The notes beneath the pieces were generated by a model, which was given only the letters and a program-made list of their open reading frames with translations, did no database searches and had not been told where the DNA came from. A DNA stretch of 64,000 nt from assembly GCA_024516035.1 (NCBI GenBank), contig CM044956.1:5454222-5518221 (forward strand), in the 5' to 3' direction. The position numbers were made by a program, and so were the translations under genes. Source of the DNA: Bactericera cockerelli. Taxonomy: Eukaryota; Arthropoda; Insecta; Hemiptera; Triozidae. Shown piece by piece: positions 32,577 through 43,345 of this stretch. Numbering within the stretch: the first letter of the stretch is position 1; each line of letters opens with the position of its first letter.

Positions 32577-32660
32577 ATAATAATAATAGTCTCCTGTAGA
32601 AGGTAACCACCAGGCAAGGTAATAATAATAAATAATAATAAAAAATAAAAAAAATAATAA
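32577..32660 (-). mobile_element. SINE-B tail fragment
   Basis: AGTCTCCTGTAGAAGGTAAC and CACCAGGCAAGGT followed by (AAT)n. It is the end of a truncated SINE-B next to another SINE-B in the same orientation. Confidence 0.7.
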
Positions 32661-32689
32661 CAAAAAAAAAAGAAGAAGAAGAATAATAA

Positions 32690-33056
32690 TAACACTCTTT
32701 AGTGAAAGTTATACACCAGGCAAGGTAAATGCTTGAAGCACTTTCTACCAACTGACCCTCAGAGTCTTATTTTTATGTGGTCAACTCAAATTAATGAAAA
32801 AAATTCATGCATTGGGTGGGATTTGAACCAACGGATCCCTACACTGAGAAAAAAAATTATCGAGGACATTCATCCTTAAGGATAACTTACTAGCTAACAA
32901 GGATGATTCTCGTTTAAGGATAACTTACTAGCTAACATCCTTGTTAGCTAGTAAGTTATCCTTAAGGATGAATGTCCTCGATAAAAAAATTTCTCAGTGT
33001 ACACTACCTGGATTACCAGACATGCACCTTAACCACTTGACTACCAATTCAGCATA
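32690..33056 (-). mobile_element. SINE-B split by a MITE
   Basis: A full SINE-B (tail ACACTCTTTAGTGAAAGTTA, B box GTGGGATTTGAACCAA, A box TTAACCACTTGACTACCA) is interrupted after GATCCCTA at 32841 and resumes at 33002. Confidence 0.88.
32842..32999. mobile_element. 158-bp palindromic MITE with TA duplication
   Basis: It starts CACTGAGAAAAAAAATTATC and ends with the inverse TTTCTCAGTG. The arms contain GAGGACATTCATCCTTAAGG and AACTTACTAGCTAACA inverted. TA at 32840-32841 and 33000-33001 is the target duplication, and removing the element plus one TA restores the SINE-B sequence. This is a Tc1/mariner-type non-autonomous element. Confidence 0.88.
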
Positions 33057-33059
33057 ATC

Positions 33060-33150
33060 ATCATATCATAAGGTTCTCTGTAAGACCACTTGTTTTGCAG
33101 CAGTCATCCATTCTTCTCTATCCTGTGCAAATCTCTTCTAATTTTCATAG
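33060..33150 (-). pseudogene. Non-LTR retrotransposon ORF tail
   Basis: The minus strand reads FAQDREEWMTAAKQVVLQRT, a pattern (A-x-DRxxWR) found at the C terminus of RTE/Craft-like reverse transcriptases. Only this short relic is seen. Confidence 0.5.
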
Positions 33151-33204
33151 CAACCAAATCCTGGTTTTTTCACCTATTTTACACTTTTCACCTAAGCATT
33201 AATC

Positions 33205-33490
33205 GGTGCACTGGTAGTCAAGTGGTTAACGTGCTAGTCTGGTAATCCATGTAGCATAGGGATCCCAATGAATCCCAGTCAGTGCATGAATTTCTTCAAA
33301 ATAATATAAGTTTGTAACCACGTAACATATCAAACACCTCGGCCGAGGTATGAAGAACGCCTATACAAAGAAAGAGACGCGGCAGAGTGTAAGGTTAATA
33401 ATAAGACTCTGTGGGTTAGGTGGAAAACAATGCTTTGAGCATTAACCTCGCCTAGTGGTTACCTTCCACTAAAGAGTGTTACTTTTATTC
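33205..33490 (+). mobile_element. SINE-B with a 70-80-bp insertion
   Basis: The head TGGTAGTCAAGTGGTTAACG and the tail GTGGTTACCTTCCACTAAAG are normal. Between GTAACCACGTAA and TAATAAGACTC an insertion with ACCTCGGCCGAGGT lies at about 33315-33395. Confidence 0.85.
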
Positions 33491-33699
33491 CATGTCTCTA
33501 TGTCCTATTGCGATTTGTTACTTTCCATATTACAAATAAAATTTAGGAAGTATATTTTTTTATTAGTACCTATGTTGCAATGTTGCATGTTGATAATAGT
33601 AGTTAAAATGTTTATTATACGAAAGTGTTCAACACAAATAATCATAACTTTTTAATTATGTATAATTTTCAAAATTATTATACCCACTATCACCAAAAA

Positions 33700-33897
33700 T
33701 AATAAAATAATAATATTGCGTTATTTATACTGCCCGATTAGGACTATTATATCCCATTAATCCAGCAGTAAGCCCAAGAAGTATTATTTTCTGGTGAAAT
33801 CCCAAATGGGAGGATAACTTGTCATGTCCCGTCTGGGTTTCGAACTCGCGACCTCTGGATTCACAGAGTGCCGCCTTTACCACTGAGCTACCCGGAC
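33700..33897 (-). mobile_element. SINE-G, second copy
   Basis: Head GTAGCTCAGTGGTAAAGGC and GAGTTCGAAACCCAGACGGG (minus strand), tail as at 3700-3942. Confidence 0.85.
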
Positions 33898-34566
33898 AGA
33901 CATGTTCAAAAAAATCTCTCACTTCTACTATCCTAATCACATGCCCCAAAATGTAACATAGGTAATGATTTTTTTTTTCAATCGTGATTAAATTATTTGC
34001 ACCCTGACGCACAGCTTTCGGCACTTCCTCCTCTCATTCTCCATCCACTCTTCCAAAAGGAAACGGAGTAACAGACGAAGGAGACAACGGCGTTCATAAA
34101 TACAAAACATGACGGCAGCGCTGTAAATCAAAATAGAAATTTTCATTTTGATAAAACTCATTTTCCACCAGTCTGCTTTGACGGAAAATGCTGAATTTGA
34201 AAAAAAAAAAAAAAAAAAAAAAATAAACAGAAGAAGAAGGAGAGGAAGAGAAGGAAAGAGTTGAAACAGAGAACTAGGATAAGACGAAGGAGAAGAATGA
34301 ATAGTGGAAGAATGATAAAGAGAAGATGGAGAACGGAAGGAATAAGAGAAAGAAAGCGGAAATTTTGAAGAAGAAAATGAGGAAAAATAAAAAGAAGGGA
34401 TGAGGAAAATAGAGGAAGGAGAAGGAAAAAGAGGAGAAAGAAAATGATGAGAAGAGAAAGGAAAAGGAAAACAAGGATTACGAAGAAGAGGAGAAAGAGA
34501 AGGAGATGGAAGAGTAAATAGAAGAAAATAAAGAGAAGACATAGGAAGAGTTGAGCGTAATATTTG
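33898..34566. other. Unrecognised DNA, then an A run and purine-rich tract
   Basis: 33898-34199 is unrecognised. A run of A at 34200-34222 leads into AG-rich low complexity to 34550. The minus-strand ORFs here are compositional artefacts. Confidence 0.5.
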
Positions 34567-34685
34567 AGATCCCGATAAGTTAAGCACCCGCTTGTTATGC
34601 GGAAGGTCATGGATTCGATTCCCCGAGTCGACAAAAAATTGTAGAATAAATTTGGTTACAGTTGTTTGTAAGAGATATGTAATGT
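34567..34685 (+). mobile_element. SINE-H 5' part
   Basis: AAGTTAAGCACCCGCTTGTT, GCGGAAGGTC, GATTCGATTCCCCGAGTCGA, CAAAAAATTGTAGAATAAAT and TTGGTTACAGTTGTTTGTAA. Confidence 0.75.
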
Positions 34686-34734
34686 CACATCTTGCCCATC
34701 AAATCTCAGTAGCTTCATCGACTTGTAACCTGAA

Positions 34735-36445
34735 GGAGAGAAGGAGAGTAGGAGAGAAGGAGAGAAGGAGAGGAGGAGAGGAGGAGAGAAGGAGAGAAGG
34801 AGAGAAGGAGAGGAGGAGAGAAGGAGAGAAGGAGAGAAGGAGAGAAGGAGAGAAGCAGAGAAGGAGAGAAGGAGAGAAGGAGAGAAGGAGAGAAGGAGAG
34901 AAGGAGAGAAGCAGAGAAGGAGAGAAGGAGAGAAGGAGAGAAGGAGAGAAGGAGAGAAGGAGAGAAGGAGAGAAGGAGAGGAGGAGAGAAGGAGGGAAGG
35001 AGAGAAGGAGAGAAAGAGAGAAGGAGAGAAGGAGAGAAGGAGAGGAGGAGAGAAGGAGGGAAGGAGAGAAGGAGAGAAAGAGAGAAAGAGAGAAGGAGAG
35101 AAGGAGAGGAGGAGAGGAGAGAAGGAGGGAAGGAGAGAAGGAGAGAAGCAGAGAAGGAGAGAAGGAGAGAAGGAGAGAAGGAGAGAAGGAGAGAAGGAGA
35201 GAAGGAGAGAAGGAGAGAAGGAGAGAAGGGAGGAGAAGGAGAGGAAGGAGAGAAGGAGGGAAGGAGAGAAGGAGAGAAGGAGAGAAGGAGAGAAGGAGAG
35301 AAGGAGAGAAGGAGAGAAGGAGAGAAGGAGAGAAGGAGAGAAGGAGAGAAGGAGAGAGAAGGAGAGAAGGAGAGAAGGAGAGAAGGAGAGAAGGAGAGAA
35401 GGAGAGAAGGAGAGAAGGAGAGAAGGAGAGAAGGAGAGAAGGAGAGAAGGAGAGAAGGAGAGAAAGGAGAGAAGGAGAGAAGGAGAAAGGAGAGAAGAGA
35501 GAAGGAGAGAAGGAGAGAAGGAGAGAAGAGAGAGGAGGAGAGAAGGAGGGAAGGAGAGAAGGAGAGAAGGAGAGAAGGAGAGAAGGAGAGAAGGAGAGAA
35601 GGAGAGAAGGAGAGAAGGAGAGAAGGAGAGAAGGAGAGAAGGAGAGAAGGAGAGAAGGAGAGGAAGGAGAGAAGGAGAGAAGGAGAGAAGGAGAGAAGGA
35701 GAGAAGGAGAGAAGAGAGGAGGAGAGGAGGAGAGAAGGAGGAAGGAGAGAAGGAGAGAAGAGAGAAGGAGAGAAGGAGAGAAGGAGAGAAGGAGAGAAGG
35801 AGAGAAGGAGAGAAGGAGAGAGGAGAGAAGGAGGAAGGAGAGAAGGAGAGAAGGAGAGAAGGAGAGAAGGAGAGAAGGAGAGGGAGGAGAGGAGGAGAGA
35901 AGGAGGGAAGGAGAGAAGGAGAGAAGCGAGAGAAGGAGAGAAGGAGAGAAGGAGAGAAGGAGAGAAGGAGAGAAGGAGAGAAGGAGAGGAGAGAAGGAGA
36001 GAAGGAGGAAGGAGAGAAGGAGGGAGAGAGGAGAGAAGGAGAGAAGGGAGAGAAGGAGAGAAGGAGAGAAGGAGAGAAGGAGAGAAGGAGAGAAGGAGAG
36101 AAGGAGAGAAGGAGAGAAGGAGAGAAGGAGAGAAGGAGAGAAGGAGAGAAGGGAGAAGGAGAGAAGAGAGAGAAGGAGAAAAGGAAGAGAGAAGGAGAGA
36201 AGAGAGAGAAGGAGAGAAGGAAGAGAGAGGAGAGAAGGAGAGAAGGAGAGAAGGAGAGAAGGAGAGAAGGAGAAGGAGAGAAGAGAGAAGGAGAGAGAGA
36301 GAAGGAGAAGGAGAGAAGGAGAAGAAGAGGAAGAAGGAGAGAAGGAGAGAAGGAGAAAGGGAGAAGAGAAGGAGAGAAAGGAGAAAGGGGAGAAGGGAAG
36401 GAAAAGGGGAAGAGGGAAAAAGAGAGAAGAGAGAAGAGAGAAGAA
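34735..36445. repeat. (GGAGAGAA)n array 1, about 1.7 kb
   Basis: The 8-bp unit GGAGAGAA is repeated about 200 times, with recurrent variants GGAGAGGA, GGAGGGAA, GCAGAGAA and AGAGAGAA. Variants recur in the same order, giving a longer-period pattern. One-base indels are fewer than in array 2. The ORFs of about 590-660 codons across it, on either strand, are simple translations of the repeat. Confidence 0.97.
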
Positions 36446-37062
36446 AGGAGGAAAAAGCGAATGATAATATTCCAATTTACGACCCCGTCCAAAGCAATGC
36501 AGTCACTTGTGCCATGGGGTCCCCGAGGGGGCATTTCCAGTAGGAAATATGTTTGTGCAAAAACGACAGTGAAATAATGCGCGGGCTTTTTTTGGTATTT
36601 CAGTATTAACAGTATTAAAAATGTTTGTGGACAAAGACTTACACTGTTTTGGGGGTTTTTTTTTCATTGGAAATTTGAGAACCATGTTTCTTAGAATTTA
36701 CAAGTTATGTACTTCTAATTTCTTTTTTTAATTAAATTTAAATTTGAGTGTCGGAAAGTAGTTTTTTTTGGTTTCAAAAAAATAATAAAAATGATAGATA
36801 ATAATAAAAAAAGATAGGTTTCTCTTTCACAATAATTGTAAATTTCTGTTTCTTTCAAAATTTCATTTCAAGTCACCGTGGCAGAGTGAGTTAGCGCACA
36901 AGGCATTGCACGCATGAAGACCTGGGTTCGACTCCCGGCGGGGCAGGAATTCTTCTGCTTTGTTCTTGGATGTTTGGGGTCTAATCATACCTCGTGAGGA
37001 AAAATGAGTACTTACATGTATCAGTAACGACCATACTTATTTTACTCAATAAGTAAATTCTT
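36446..37062 (+). repeat. Segmental-duplication flank, copy 1 (contains SINE-A)
   Basis: Non-repetitive DNA (GCAATGCAGTCACTTGTGCC, GAGGGGGCATTTCCAGTAGG, TTTGAGAACCATGTTTCTTA) with a SINE-A at 36874-37012, ending ATAAGTAAATTCTTCTA. The same order recurs at 40296-40918 after array 2. Confidence 0.92.
36874..37012 (+). mobile_element. SINE-A, 3'-truncated
   Basis: GGCAGAGTGAGTTAGCGCAC, GGTTCGACTCCCGGCGGGGC and ATACCTCGTGAGGAAAAATG. It predates the segmental duplication, because the second flank also carries it. Confidence 0.88.
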
Positions 37063-40000
37063 CTAGAGAAAGAGAGAAGGAGAGAAGGAGAGAAGGAGAG
37101 GAGAAGAGGAGGAAGGAGAGAAGGAGAGAAAGAGAGAGAGAGAAGGAGAGAAGGAGAGAGGAGAGAGGAGGAGGAGAGAGAGGAGAGAGGAGAGAAGGAG
37201 AGAAGAGAGAAGGAGAAGGAGAGAAGGAGAGAAGGAGAGAAGGAGAGAAGGAGAGAAGGAGAGAAGGAGAGAAAGAGAAGGAGAGAAGGAGAGAAGGAGA
37301 GAAGGAGAGAAGGAGAGAGGAAAAGAAGGAGAGAAGCAGAGAAGGAGAGAAGGAGAGAAGGAGAGGAGGAGGGAAGGAGAGAAGGAAGAGAGAAGAGAGA
37401 AGGAGAGAAGGAGAGAAGGAGAGAAGGAGAGAAGGAAGAAGGAGAGAAGGAGGAGAAGGAGAAGGAGAGAGAGAGAAGGAGAGAAGGAGAGAAGGAGAGA
37501 AGGAGAGAAGGAGAGAAGGAGAGAAGGAGAGAAGGAGAGAAGGAGAGAAGGAGAGAAGGAGAGAAGGAGAGAAGGAGAGAAGGAGAGAAGGAGAGAAGGA
37601 GAGAAGGAGAGAAGGAGAAGGAGAGAGGAGGAGAAAGGAGAGAAGGAGAGAAGGAGAGGAGGAGAGGAAGGAGAGAAGGAGGGAAGGAGAGAAGGAGAGA
37701 AGCAGAGAAGGAGAGAAGGAGAGAAGGAGAGAAGGAGAGAAGGAGAGAAGGAGAGAAGGAGAGAAGGAGAGAGGAGAGAAGGAGAGAAGGAGAGAAGGAG
37801 AGAAGGAGAGAGGAGAGGAGGAGAGAAGGAGAGAAGGAGAGAAGGAGAGAAGGAAGAGAGGAGAGAGGAGAGGAGGAGAGAAGGAGAGAAGGAGAGAAGG
37901 AGAGAAGGAGAGAAGGAGAGAGGAGAGAGGAGAGAAGGAGAGAAGGAGAGAAGGAGAGAAGGAGAGAAGGAGAGAAGGAGAGAGGAGAGAGAGGAGAGAA
38001 GGAGAGAAGGAGAGAAGGAGAGAAGGAGAGAAGGAGAGAAGGAAGAGGAGAGAAGGAGAGAGGAGAGAAGGAGAGGAGAGAGAGAGAGGAGAGAAGGAGA
38101 GAGGAGAGAAGGAGAGAAGGAGAGAAGAGAGAAGGAGAGAAGGAGGAAGGAGGGAAGGAGAGAAGGAGAGGAAGGAGAGAAGGAGAAGGAGGAGAAGGAG
38201 AGAGGAGAGGAAGGAGAGAAGGAGAGAAAGGAGAGGAGAGAAGGAGAAGGAGAGGAGAAGGAGAGAAGGAGAGAAGGAGAGAAGGAGGAGAAGGAGAGAA
38301 GGAGAGAAGGAGAGAAGGAGAGAAGGAGAGAAGGAGAGAAGGAGAGAAGGAGAGAAGAGAGGAAGGAGAGAGGAGAGAAGGAGAGAAGGAGAGGAGGAGA
38401 GAGGAGAGAAGGAGGAAGGAGAGAAGGAGGAGAGGAGAGAAGGAGAGGAGGAGAGAAGGAGGAAGAGAGAAGAGAGAAGGAGAGAAGGAGAGAAGGAGAG
38501 AAGGAGAGAAGGAGAGAAGGAGAGAGAGAGGAGAAGGAGAGAAGGAGAGAAGGAGAGAAGGAGAGAAGGAGAGAAGGAGAGAAGAGAGAGGAGGAAGGAG
38601 AGAAGGAGAGAAGGAGAGGAGAGAAGGGAGAAGGAGGAGAGAAGGAGAGAAAGAGGAAGGAGAGAGGAGAAGAGGAGAAGGAGAGAAGGAAGGAGGAGAG
38701 AGGGAGAAGGAGGAAGGAGAGAAGGAGAGAAGGAGAGAAGAGGAGAAGGAGAGAAAGGAGAGAAGGAGAGAAGGAGAGAAGGAGAGAAGGAGAGAAGGAG
38801 GAGGAGAGAGGAGAGAAGGAGAGAAGGAGGAGGAGAAGGAGAGAAGGAGAGGAGGAGAGAGGAGAGAAGGAGAGAAGGAGAGAAGGAGGAAGGAAGAGGA
38901 AGAGAGAAGAGAGAGAAGGAGAGAGGAGAAGGAGAAGGAGGAAGGAGAGAAGGAGAGAAGGAGAGAAGGAGAGAGAGAGAGAAGGAGAGAGAGGGAAGGA
39001 GAGAGGAGAGAAGGAGAAGAGGAGAGAAGAGAAGGAGGAAAGAGAGAGGAGAGAAGGAGAGAAGGAGAGAAGGAGAGAAGGAGGAAGGAGAGAAGGGAGA
39101 AGGAGAGAAGGAGAGAAGGAGAGAAGGAGAGAAGGAGAGAAGGAGAGGAGGAAGAGAGAGGAGAGAAGGAGAGAGGAGAGAAGAGAAGAGAGAAGGAGGA
39201 GAAGGAGAGAGGAGAGAAGGAGAGAGAGAGAAGGAGAGGAGAGAAGGGAGAGAGGAGAGAAGGAGAGAGGAAGGAGAAGGAGAGAAGGGAGAGGAGAGAA
39301 GGAGAGAAGGAGAGAGAGAGAGGAGAGAAGGAGAGAGGAGAGAAGGAGAGAAGGAGAGAGAGGAGAGGAGGAGGAGGAAGGAGAGAAGGAGAGGAAGGAG
39401 GGAGGAGAGAAGGAGGGAGGAGAGAAGGAGAGAAGGAGAGAAGGAGAGGAGGAGGGAGGAAGGAGGAGAAGAGGAAGGAGAGAAGGAGAGAAGGAGGAGG
39501 GAGAAGGAGGGAAGGAGAGAAGGGGAGATAGAGAAGGAGAGAAGGAGAGAAGGAGAGGAGAGAAGGAGGAAGGAGAGAAGGAGAGAAGAGAGAAGGAGGA
39601 AGGAGAGAGGAGAGAAGGAGGAAGGAGAGAGAGAGGGGAGAGGAGAGAAGGGAGAGAAGGAGAGAAGGAGAGAAGGAGAGAAGGAAGAGGAGAGAGAAGG
39701 AGAGAGGAGGAGGAAGGAGAGAAGGAGAGAGGAGAGAAGGAGGAGGAGAGGAGGAGAGGAGGAGAGAAGAGGAGAGGAAGGAGAGAAGGAGAGAAGGAGG
39801 AGGAGAGAAGGAGAGAGGAGAGAAGAGGAGAGGGGGAAGGAGAGAAGGAAAGGGGAAAGGAAGGGAGAGAGGAGAGGGAAAGGGGAGAAGGAGGAAGGAG
39901 AGAGGAGAGAAGGAGAGAAGGAGAGAAGGAGGAGGAGAGAAGGAGAGAAGGAGAGAAGGAAGAGAGAAGGAGAAGAGAGGAGAGAGAGGGAAGAGAGAGA

Positions 40001-40295
40001 GGAGAGAAGGAGAAGGAGGAGGAGAGAGGAGGAGAGAAGGAGAGAAGGAGAGAAGGAGAGAAGGAGAGAAGGAGAGAAGGAGAGAAGGAGAGAAGGAGAG
40101 AAGGAGAGAAGGAGAGAGAAGGAGAGAAGGAGAGAAGGAGAGAAGGAGAGAAGGAGGAAAAAGGAGAAAAGGAGAAAAGGAGAGAAGGAGAGAAGGAGAA
40201 AAGGAGAAAAGGAGAAAAGGAGAGAAGGAGAGAAGGGGAGAAGGAGAGAAAGAGAGAAGAAGAGAAGGAGAGAAGAAGAGAAGGAGAAGGAGGAA
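37063..40295. repeat. (GGAGAGAA)n array 2, about 3.2 kb
   Basis: The same 8-bp unit as array 1 but longer and with many more one- and two-base indels (GGAGGAAGGAGAG, GAGAGGAGAG), especially between 38.0 and 40.0 kb. The 1100-codon reverse-strand ORFs are Ser/Leu/Phe-Pro repeats and are not genes. Confidence 0.97.
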
Positions 40296-40918
40296 AAAGT
40301 GAATGCATAATATTTTCCAAATTTACGACCCCCGTCCATAGCAATGCAGTCACTTGTGCCTTGGAGTCCCCGAGGGGGCATTTCCAGTAGGAAATATGTT
40401 TGTGCAAAGAGGACAGTGAAATAATGTGCGGGCTTTTTTTGGCATTTTGTTGAACAGTTTTAAAAATGTTTGCGGACAAAGACATATACTGTTTTGGGTG
40501 TTTTTTTTTTCATTGGAAATTTGAGAACCATGTTTCTTAGAATTTACAATTTATGTACATCTAATTTCTTTTTTTAATTAAATTTAAATTTGAGTGTCGG
40601 AAATTCGTTTCCGTGAGTAATGTAAGTGTCGGAAAGTAGTTTTTTTTGGTTGCAAAAAAATAAATAAATGATAATAATAAAAAAAAAGATAGGTTTCTCT
40701 TTCACAATAATTGTAAATTTCTGTTTCTTTCAAAATTTCATTTCAAGTCATCGTGACGGAGTGAGTTAGCGCACAAGGCATTGCACGCATGGTGACCTGG
40801 GTTCGACTGTTTTGTACTTGGATGTTTGGGGTCTAATCATACCTCGTGAGGAGAAATGAGTAGTTACCTTTATCAGTAACGACCACACTTATTTTACCTT
40901 ATAAGTAAATTCTTCTAT
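40296..40918 (+). repeat. Segmental-duplication flank, copy 2
   Basis: Near-identical to 36446-37062. Differences seen: about 35 extra bases at 40601-40635 (a short tandem duplication around GTGTCGGAAA) and a deletion inside the SINE-A B-box region. The SINE-A spans 40746-40860. Confidence 0.92.
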
Positions 40919-41403
40919 GGGATAATATTATGATTTAAAATTTTGTCTGTGTCTTTTTCAATATTTATATTCTTTTCATGTTTTGTAAATAACAAAAACA
41001 TGTAGGTAAATAAATAAAAGTTAATTGTTGAAAAAAAAAGTCGCCCAGCCAGACTCTATTTACTCTCAGCATCATTTCCTCGGGATACTGTTAAAATAAA
41101 CAGACAAAAAAATCATAACGGCAGTTCAAAGCAATCCGCTTGGCGTTATTACCATGTAACGCGTAAGAAATGGTCCCTTATTACACCTACACACAGAATA
41201 AGGCCATTGAAACTCTGCCCGAAGGACCCACTAGCGTAACAAAAACTTTTATGACACTATGAGAAAGAACATTTTCCTTGTTTTCAAGGTTTTTTTTTCA
41301 AGTTTTTCACAGCTCTATGGAGTGTTTCAAAAATTTTGGAAAATGAAATCTCGAGTTTTACAGTAAATAGTTCTTAAGCCAGCATCGATGGGTAAATAAA
41401 TAT
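40919..41403. other. Non-coding stretch
   Basis: Nothing recognised. Confidence 0.4.
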
Positions 41404-41542
41404 AATAATAACACTCTCTTGTGGAAGGTAACCACCAGGCGAGGTTAATGCTCAAAGCATTTTCTACCAACTAACCCTCAGAGTCTTATTATTATGTGGT
41501 CACAATCTCAAATGAATGGGGAAAAATTCATGTGCTGGGTGG
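41404..41542 (-). mobile_element. SINE-B tail half, split by the MULE
   Basis: AGGTAACCACCAGGCGAGGT, AGAGTCTTATTATTATGTGG and CATGTGCTGGGTGG. Its head half lies at 42732-42815. Confidence 0.88.
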
Positions 41543-42731
41543 GGAAAAGGTGGATTGGGTCCCAAATTCTATTTCATAGGTGTATTGGGTCCCACAAGGA
41601 AAAAGGTCATGTATGAATTGGGTCCCTTATATTTTTTTTCTATTCATAGGTTAATTCGGTCCCATAATATTTATTAATTTTCCTTGTAGGTGTAATAATA
41701 ATACATGGTACATAGGTAGGTACGATAGCTTGACTATTAGTTCATCAGATAAGCTTGACTATTAGTTTCAGGTTTTCACTTTGTTAGGTTTGAAGAACAA
41801 CGTTTATATTCCTTTGGTTTTTTTACTACTACCGGGGAAAACAAAATCCATTTATAAACAAGCTTTTCAACATGTTAAATCTCAATGTAGTTCATTAGTT
41901 GGTAAAGAGTTTTATCCGTCTGAAGTATTTGCGGACTTCGAGTTGGCTATCCATGGAGCCATTCAAGATGTTTGGTCTGATGTTATAAGACGAGGATGTA
42001 GATTTCACTTAGGGCAAAGTTGGTGGAGAAAAATACAGACTTCCGGATTAGCTAATACGTATAACGATAAAGAATCTGAAGAGAGCGAGTTTCTGAAGTA
42101 TTTCTTTGGGCTGCCATTTCTAGATCCAGAGGAATGAGAAAATATGCGAGTTTACAGATTATATTCTTGAAAATTATATTTTTCCAGACTCACCTTTTCC
42201 ACCCGATTTGTGGGCGAAATATTCCGAAGATTTAACTCGTACTACTAATAGTTGTGAAAGCTACCACTCGAAACTCAACAGTGCTTTCTACATAGCACAT
42301 CCCAACATTTATAATTTCATTGATGTACTTTTAGATTTCCAATGCGAGGTCTACGTTAAATCTAGGTCTTCACGTCCTCGTATTAATGTGAAAGAGAAAT
42401 TTGTCAAGCAGGAAATGAGTAAACTAGAAGAAAAACAAATTGATCGATTCCAATTTTTAAAAAGAGTTTCCTACAAATTCCTTCCTAAAGTTTGAAATGT
42501 CATTATTATGTACCTACTTATATTTTGTGTGTTCAATTTAAAAAATAAATAAATAAATTAATCAAAAAATATCCATTTTGTGAATTCTATCTAGGGACCG
42601 AATTCATACGCCAATGGACCCAATTAATACGTTGGGGGATCCAACGTATTAATTGGGTCCCAAAGTATGGGACCCAATTCATACGTGACCCTTTTTTCAA
42701 AATTATTCTCGGACCCAATTCATACTCAGCC
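41543..42731 (+). mobile_element. MULE-like transposon, 1.19 kb, 9-bp target duplication
   Basis: GCTGGGTGG at 41534-41542 and 42732-42740 flanks the element, and the two SINE-B halves rejoin exactly if it is removed. The ends start GG and finish CC and contain inverted copies of TATGAATTGGGTCC. Further copies of the GGGACCCAATT motif lie near both ends, as in MULE/Phantom long inverted repeats. Confidence 0.85.
41781..42495 (+). pseudogene. MULE transposase remnant
   Basis: Two frames separated by a frameshift near 42135. The first has YIPLVFLLLPGKTKSIYKQA, then FADFELAIHGA (second catalytic Asp) and GCRFHLGQSWWRKIQTSGL, the Cys/His pair typical of MULE enzymes. The second has FPPDLWAKYSEDLTRTTNSC, ESYHSKLN (the E-x-x-H region) and HPNIYNFIDVL. 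The N-terminal zinc finger and first catalytic Asp are missing, so the protein is dead. Relatives cut and paste DNA and create 8-10-bp target duplications. Confidence 0.85.
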
Positions 42732-42815
42732 GCTGGGTGGGATTCGAACTAACGGATCCCTACGCTACCTGGATTACCAGACTAGCGCGTTAACCACTCG
42801 ACTACCAATGCACCA
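42732..42815 (-). mobile_element. SINE-B head half
   Basis: GTGGGATTCGAACTAACGGA (B box) and GCGCGTTAACCACTCGACTA (A box), continuing from 41404-41542. Confidence 0.88.
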
Positions 42816-42867
42816 AGGATCTTCAGAGCCTAAATACAAAGATTTTCATTATTGTGTCTTTCCAGAA

Positions 42868-43115
42868 ATTCTTGTAAGATTACTCAAGTTAGGCAATGTT
42901 TAGGAAATTTTGAACTTCATGGGTAACGACTCAAATTTGAATCCTTGTAATGCTGACAATTTTATTCGAGTCTGGACCCTATTCAGGCTGGGTGAGGTTG
43001 ATGTGGTTAGTTGGTCTCTTACATTCCAGTGCATTCCACACAAGTGTTTGGTAAAATTATGTCCGATTATACGTTAAAAAAGATTAATAAAATAATAAGG
43101 GTAAAACCACCTGGA
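42868..43115 (+). mobile_element. SINE-D, very diverged copy
   Basis: CTCAAGTTAGGCAATGTTTA and CAGGCTGGGTGAGGTTGATG sit at the expected spacing for a 5S-headed element; other parts are hard to match. Confidence 0.4.
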
Positions 43116-43154
43116 GGGTAAATAATCTGTTTGAAAAGAAAAGAAAAAAAGATG

Positions 43155-43345
43155 ATTGTTTCACGGCCTTTTTAATTTCGTAGCCATGAAACAGGAGCTA
43201 TTGTAGACGCTTATGGGTTGTGTTGTAGTTTGTTCATCCCATCCATAGTATGCCTCCCCTCTGATGGGCGAGAAGTTACACAATGATTTCCAATTAGGTG
43301 CTGGGTCAACACGGGCGCTGATTTCTACTGATTTCTTCAGTATGT
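43155..43345 (-). mobile_element. SINE-H 3' half
   Basis: TTTCGTAGCCATGAAACAGG, TGCCTCCCCTCTGATGGGCG and GTGCTGGGTCAACACG are in reverse order relative to 63450-63640. A C22 run follows at 43414-43435. Confidence 0.8.

Noticed and set aside
34592..36577. 661-codon plus-strand ORF and ~600-codon minus-strand ORFs
   Set aside because: They are translations of the GGAGAGAA repeat (Arg/Glu/Gly or Ser/Leu/Pro/Phe), open in several frames at once, with no start context or domains.
37046..40485. 1111- and 1140-codon reverse-strand ORFs
   Set aside because: Open only because a purine array has no stops; the two frames overlap and have the same low-complexity composition.
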